Source: Scedosporium boydii (taxonomy: Eukaryota; Ascomycota; Sordariomycetes; Microascales; Microascaceae). From it: a stretch of DNA of 64,000 nucleotides. Each line of letters starts with the position of its first letter. Within the stretch, counting starts at the first letter, position 1. The DNA lies in the NCBI GenBank assembly GCA_002221725.1, contig NJFT01000070.1, forward strand, positions 62,001 through 126,000, read 5' to 3'. Both the position numbers and the translations under genes were made by a program. Below are positions 60,058 through 64,000 of the stretch, piece by piece. The notes below the pieces were generated by a model that was given only the letters and a program-made list of their open reading frames with translations, was not told the origin of the DNA and searched no databases.

Positions 60058-60801
60058 CTACACCGTCGTAAGATATCCAGTTCCGGCTTCGATATTCCGT
60101 CTCAAGTACAGATCATCCGAATTGTCCATGTCAGGGCCCCACCGTCTCTTGTGAAGGACTAGCCTCTCAGGCAACGGAGGCACGGACGCCACCCAATTGG
60201 GGCAACGCTCCGGAACGAACGGCGCCGGTGTGCCATCATCAGCGCGTTCCACCGGGGGCGCCCCGCGTCGAAGACCTAGCGCGAGGCGCCAGTTAAACGC
60301 ACCAACAACGTCTTCCAGGAACGAGGCCATGACGGCATCGCGCTCTGAGTCGTCATTGTTGCCAACACGAGGGTCGGGAAGCAGGTGCAGCGCCCAAGCC
60401 GGGTCGGAATGTTTGAAGAAGTACTCGGCCTCGTAACCGAGGAGGATACCCTGATCGACCACGAAATCCTCATACGTGCGGTAAAAGGACCGCTGCGGCG
60501 TGTCGCGCCACCGCCATAGCGGCATGGTCATGCGCGTGTAGGTGAGAACTTCGCGCTCAGCAACCGCCTCTGCGTTCTGCACTAGGAGGCGCGGCGTCCC
60601 AGGTTTGGGAACCGCCATGTGCCATGGAATCGGCCAGATAAGTTTGAATAGGCAGAGGGCGGGGGTCGGTGAGATTTCACGTAGGCGGCGGTAGGTCCGG
60701 CGCAACGCGAGGGGAGACTCTAGCTCCAGCAGCTTGGACCAGCGCCAGCGCCGCCACCAGCCTCGTAACCTTGCGAAGAGGCTTCGCTTGTTTGGAGGCA
60801 T
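60058..60801 (-). CDS. Uncharacterised protein
   Basis: Single-exon ORF of 247 residues with an ATG start. The N-terminus is basic and Trp-rich (LFARLRGWWRRWRWSKLLELE), followed by a helical-looking part and short Pro-containing segments (LIWPIPWHMAVPKPGTPRLL). The centre contains acidic/aromatic runs (SFYRTYEDFVVDQGILLGYEAEYFF) and the C-terminus is mixed. There is no signal peptide, clear membrane helix or catalytic motif. It converges with the frameshifted gene to its left (145 bases between stops). I do not recognise a family. It may be a lineage-specific gene of the accessory region; length and codon use favour a real gene over chance, but only moderately. Confidence 0.55.
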   Translation of the reverse strand: MPPNKRSLFARLRGWWRRWRWSKLLELESPLALRRTYRRLREISPTPALCLFKLIWPIPWHMAVPKPGTPRLLVQNAEAVAEREVLTYTRMTMPLWRWRDTPQRSFYRTYEDFVVDQGILLGYEAEYFFKHSDPAWALHLLPDPRVGNNDDSERDAVMASFLEDVVGAFNWRLALGLRRGAPPVERADDGTPAPFVPERCPNWVASVPPLPERLVLHKRRWGPDMDNSDDLYLRRNIEAGTGYLTTV

Positions 60802-61547
60802 GTTTTGTCTTGGGACATGCTTCGTTGCGACCGCCGTGTCGCGTGTGTTCGAATACTGCGCGTTGAGTGAAGATTTGATGGTTGGAAGTTAGTGGTCGAT
60901 GGTCTGGGTCTCAATTAGGTTGGCCGCGGAAAATCGGTTGGCCCGGAATTCTAGGGCAGACATTGACGCTAAAGAAGACCTCGTCCAGTGGCCTCTTGTT
61001 GGCCTGTGTCCTTCTGCCGGCTTCCACTTTTCCCTCCCAGCATTTGAATTTGTAAGTCTGTGACGGCTTCTAGTCCCGTGTACGCGACTTTTGCAAATGC
61101 ACATAAAATCAAAACTGAAGTTGGTGCGCTCAGGTGGGATTTTGTGCAACCCAGTCCAGGTGATCACGACACCCTCCATTACGACAACGGTTGATTCTGA
61201 GACACGAGGCGGGTCTTTGCTCAGCTGGTCCCGCTGAGCCATTTCCATGAGTGGGGTTACGTCCCCTGCAGGGCTTCGCTCAGTTGGTTTCTTTTCTTTG
61301 TTTTATCGTCACGCAGGTGTCCAGGGAGGGGGGGATGATAGATGTATTTCGCGTGATGGGTGGGCGTGGTCTTGGGAGTGAATGGGTCTGGAGGCAGAAA
61401 TATAGGTTATTTAGAGACAGTATATACAGAGAATGCTGGCTTAAGTCTTTTTCTTCTTTTTTTGGACATATTTTTTTTTTTTTTCTTTTCGACCTCCCGG
61501 CATTATTTATCAAGTATTAGAATATAGACTAGAATCGCGAAGCGAAG
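60802..61547. other. Divergent intergenic region before the hydrolase gene
   Basis: Holds the promoters of the leftward orphan gene and the rightward hydrolase gene. A T-rich block lies at about 61442-61490. An ORF at 60889-61248 (minus) has no recognisable content and was not called. Confidence 0.45.
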
Positions 61548-64000
61548 ATGATGTTCGGTGCAAGGGCCGATTCGGAGCCGATCCTGCCGAGTGGGGACGG
61601 ACCAGATCGGACCAAGACTTCGGCGCCGGCGAGCGCCCCGACAACGGAAAATGGAGAACACGCCAATGAGTCGCAGCGAACGACACGCGAGAATGACTTG
61701 GTCGGAGAAACTATCCCTTCTCGGGGTCGGTTTGTCCAGATTGATGGATCGATAGGAGGATCAGGCTATGACGAGACAACTGTCGAGTTAGTTCTTGCCC
61801 TTTTGCCTGCAATTTTATTTTTATTTCATATTTATTTATATGTATGGAAAAATAAAGCGGTTAACCAAATATTTATAGCGTCATAACGGTACCATGTCCG
61901 GGGGCCGACCCCGTAGAAACCTGGTCCCGCGACGCCCTTGTGGAAAACTACTTCGGCGCGCCCTCGATGCGGAGCTCCCAGCGAAACTCGGACATGCGTG
62001 AGAGCCAGAGGAGCGGTCGGACGGGTAACAGCGGAAATAGCAGTGGTAATAGGACGGCGCAGGCGGCTCCGAGCTGGGTGAGGCTTGGGGTGAGGAAAGA
62101 GGCGCATCATGCGAGAGTGTTGATGTATGCTCATGGCGAGATCGAGGAGGGGACGACATTGAGCAAGTTGGCGGACGATTTACTGAGGCAGGTGTTGGAT
62201 CTGCGGGTCATGAGTGTGAGTTGTATACTCGGGGGGAAGAGATGCGTGTAAGCGAGAATGCGGAGCTAACCTTCAGGTTCAGAACTCACCGTCGAGGCCT
62301 CTGTTCTTTATCTGCCATAGCATTGGCGGTTTGGTGGTGAAGATGGCGCTGGCGAAAGCCAGGAGAAATTCGCTGTATGAAAGCATTCTGAACGACTGCT
62401 ACGGCGCCGCATTCTTTGGTAAGAACTGCCGAGATCTTCTGGTTTATTCTCTTCTTCCTTGACTGACAATAAGCTCGTATTGCTCCGCAGCAACACCACA
62501 TCGAGGATCTACCTATCTCAGCATGCCAGACATCTCGTCAAGCATCCAAAGCCTCCTGCAACTATCCCAGCCTCTGCCTAGATCCATCACCGATGAACTT
62601 CGACCAGGTCATCCTCTCCTGCTACACATCGACGAAGAGTTCAGCATCCTCGCCAGCGACCTCCAGGTCTGGACCTTTTACGAAACTATCGAGTCGCGCA
62701 TCTGCAGCCAGGCCGAGTCCCGTCCGGGAGAGGTTTCCTTTACGGCCCCCATCACATCGGTAAAGTCCGCCATCCTCGGGATCAGACAAGAAACCATTTA
62801 CCCCTTGCAGAGCGACCACGCGAATTGTGCCTCGTTCGGCAAGAACAACGCTCAAACGATGAAGTTATTCCTCAAGACTCTTGCCAGATGCATCGCGAGG
62901 GCCGACGAAAATAGCGGCGGCAAGAGCCACACGCCACTGAATCTCGAGCAGAGGGTTCCCATAGAGGTCCACGGGTTCTACGAGGATCCCGTCGCCATGA
63001 CCAACATGGAGACCTTGACCACTATCCGAGCGTGGTCTACGAGGGTGGCGTTGAAAGATTTCCTTGACAAGGGTCCCGTCGAGTGTCTGAACGATAGGCT
63101 CAACGAGGTCAACGATGGAGAGGAACCAGGTCCGACGGAGGGCCAATTCCTGGCGGCGCGTCGGAGGACGACGAGGTTGAGAGAATCCGACTTTCCTTCT
63201 CCGCCGACAACTCCTCCGGAGCCAGGCGAGAATCTGCTGGGTATCGGCCAGGTGTACCACGGTGATGAACGCAGCGCTAATTCGGAGACCGCCCTGCTGC
63301 TATCAAAGGCCGCCGACATGCCCGAAGCCACGCCGGGAAAGAACAGCCCCGATCCGGAGGCATCTTCGCGTGAGCAGCGAGGTCGTGAGGTCGACCTCAT
63401 CCCTGATTCTGTCGAGGCCGTCCGGAGCCGGTCAACTAGCGGGACGCGGGCTACTCGTTCGAAAGGCTCTGCCGTCCCAGTGGACTCGACTAGGTCTAGA
63501 AGGCGAGTGGCCCTCATGAGGCGGTTCACCGATCAGTTCAACGCCAAGTGGAGCGGGCCGCTTGAGAGGTCATTTTTCCATGGATCGCCTTTTGCTCCGA
63601 ATCCTGAGATTCCTGCGTCGGATCCTTTGATTCCGGTGTTTGCGAAGCCAGATGAGAAGAATAGGCGGTTTATATGGACTCATTTGCCGTTTACGAATCC
63701 GGCCTGGGTCAAGGTAACTCCTCCCTCTATCCCTCACGTTTTCACCAGCAACACTGGAGCTAACTTAGCGGACACAGAAAGTATTCGAGACTCTGCAAGT
63801 CAAGGACGGGAGAGATTTTACCGAACTGGTTAATCATGGCCAATGGTATTCCAAACACACTCGCGGGCGACATTCCCAGCACTATGCGTTTTTTGTTCGC
63901 CCAGCTTGTAGCTTGATTCCACCCATCCCAAGTAAGGAACACCTCCAGCCTTCGATTTTTGCTTAACGGCCCTAGTAGACTAACGTCCCCTCCCTTGTGC
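61548..64000 (+). CDS. Large alpha/beta-hydrolase (esterase-like) protein of the fungal NLR-associated type, 5' part
   Basis: Five exons are visible, 61548-61786, 61879-62215, 62277-62418, 62491-63713 and 63778-63931, all phase-consistent (the first junction gives YDETTVDVITVPCPGADPVETW). The next intron begins at 63932 and the gene runs past the window end. After a disordered leader (about 75 residues) comes a hydrolase domain: VPCPGADPVETW (oxyanion-hole region), RPLFFICHSIGGLVVKMALAKA (nucleophile elbow HSIGG) and FFATPHRGSTYLSMP, the block found in serine esterase domains that begin many fungal NLR-like and related large proteins. LDLVWTFYETI-like and LQSDHANCASFG segments (the probable His) follow. 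The rest of exon 4 is a Ser/Pro/Arg-rich linker ending FIWTHLPFTNPAWVK, and exon 5 (KVFETLQVKDGRDFTELV, then KHTRGRHSQHYAFFVRPAC) is typical of the large family members that may end in a CorA-like membrane part. That ending is outside the window. Confidence 0.85.

Overview
This is a window of nuclear DNA from a filamentous ascomycete, most likely a Sordariomycete. The evidence is genes with one to six short GT-AG introns, CT-rich leaders, long gene-poor spacers, a tRNA with an intron, and protein sequences that read as typical Pezizomycotina versions of their families. There are no bacterial operons, no CRISPR array and no intact transposon. I cannot place the order or genus from the sequence alone.

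Layout. 1-173: 5' end of an ER protein disulfide isomerase-like gene (minus). 174-6540: a 6.4 kb spacer. 6811-8609: NADP-dependent glutamate dehydrogenase (plus, 5 exons). 8610-14071: a second long spacer. 14072-18644: a large fusion of a GMC oxidoreductase with an alpha/beta hydrolase (plus, 7 exons). 19324-39810: a run of minus-strand genes, namely AIM32-like thioredoxin-like ferredoxin, tannase/feruloyl esterase, AVT-type vacuolar amino acid transporter, mitoribosomal protein mL57, histone acetyltransferase RTT109, a 2-hydroxyacid dehydrogenase, two uncharacterised proteins and a RING-H2 protein. 39811-44719: a third long spacer holding one small Cys-rich protein gene. 44720-48424: an ENA-type P-type ATPase. 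48593-48678: tRNA-Gly(GCC) with a 15-nt intron. Then come a protein phosphatase inhibitor 2 (GLC8-like) gene and a divergent pair, LCL2-like and mitoribosomal bL27m, sharing a 438-bp intergenic region. From about 54.1 kb the window looks accessory: two AT-rich islands, a C2H2/DUF3716-like/cupin-like protein, a frameshifted nucleotidyltransferase-like gene, an orphan protein, and the 5' part of a large alpha/beta-hydrolase (NLR-like family) gene that runs off the end.

Main point of interest. The ENA ATPase gene is intact in all five exons except for one in-frame TAG at 46249-46251, exactly where the family has Trp (TGG), 16 codons after the phosphorylated Asp. The next 676 codons are open and well conserved in appearance. 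This is the configuration expected of a premature stop corrected by A-to-I mRNA editing (UAG read as UGG), which is known from sexual stages of Sordariomycetes. A recent null allele, a RIP-type mutation or a base-calling error remain possible.

Other points are the predicted Cys nucleophile in the GMC-hydrolase fusion, a C2H2/DUF3716/cupin architecture beside AT-rich islands, unresolved or broken reading frames in the tannase, RING and nucleotidyltransferase-like genes, and a TACGRAGTA motif that recurs only in the spacers.
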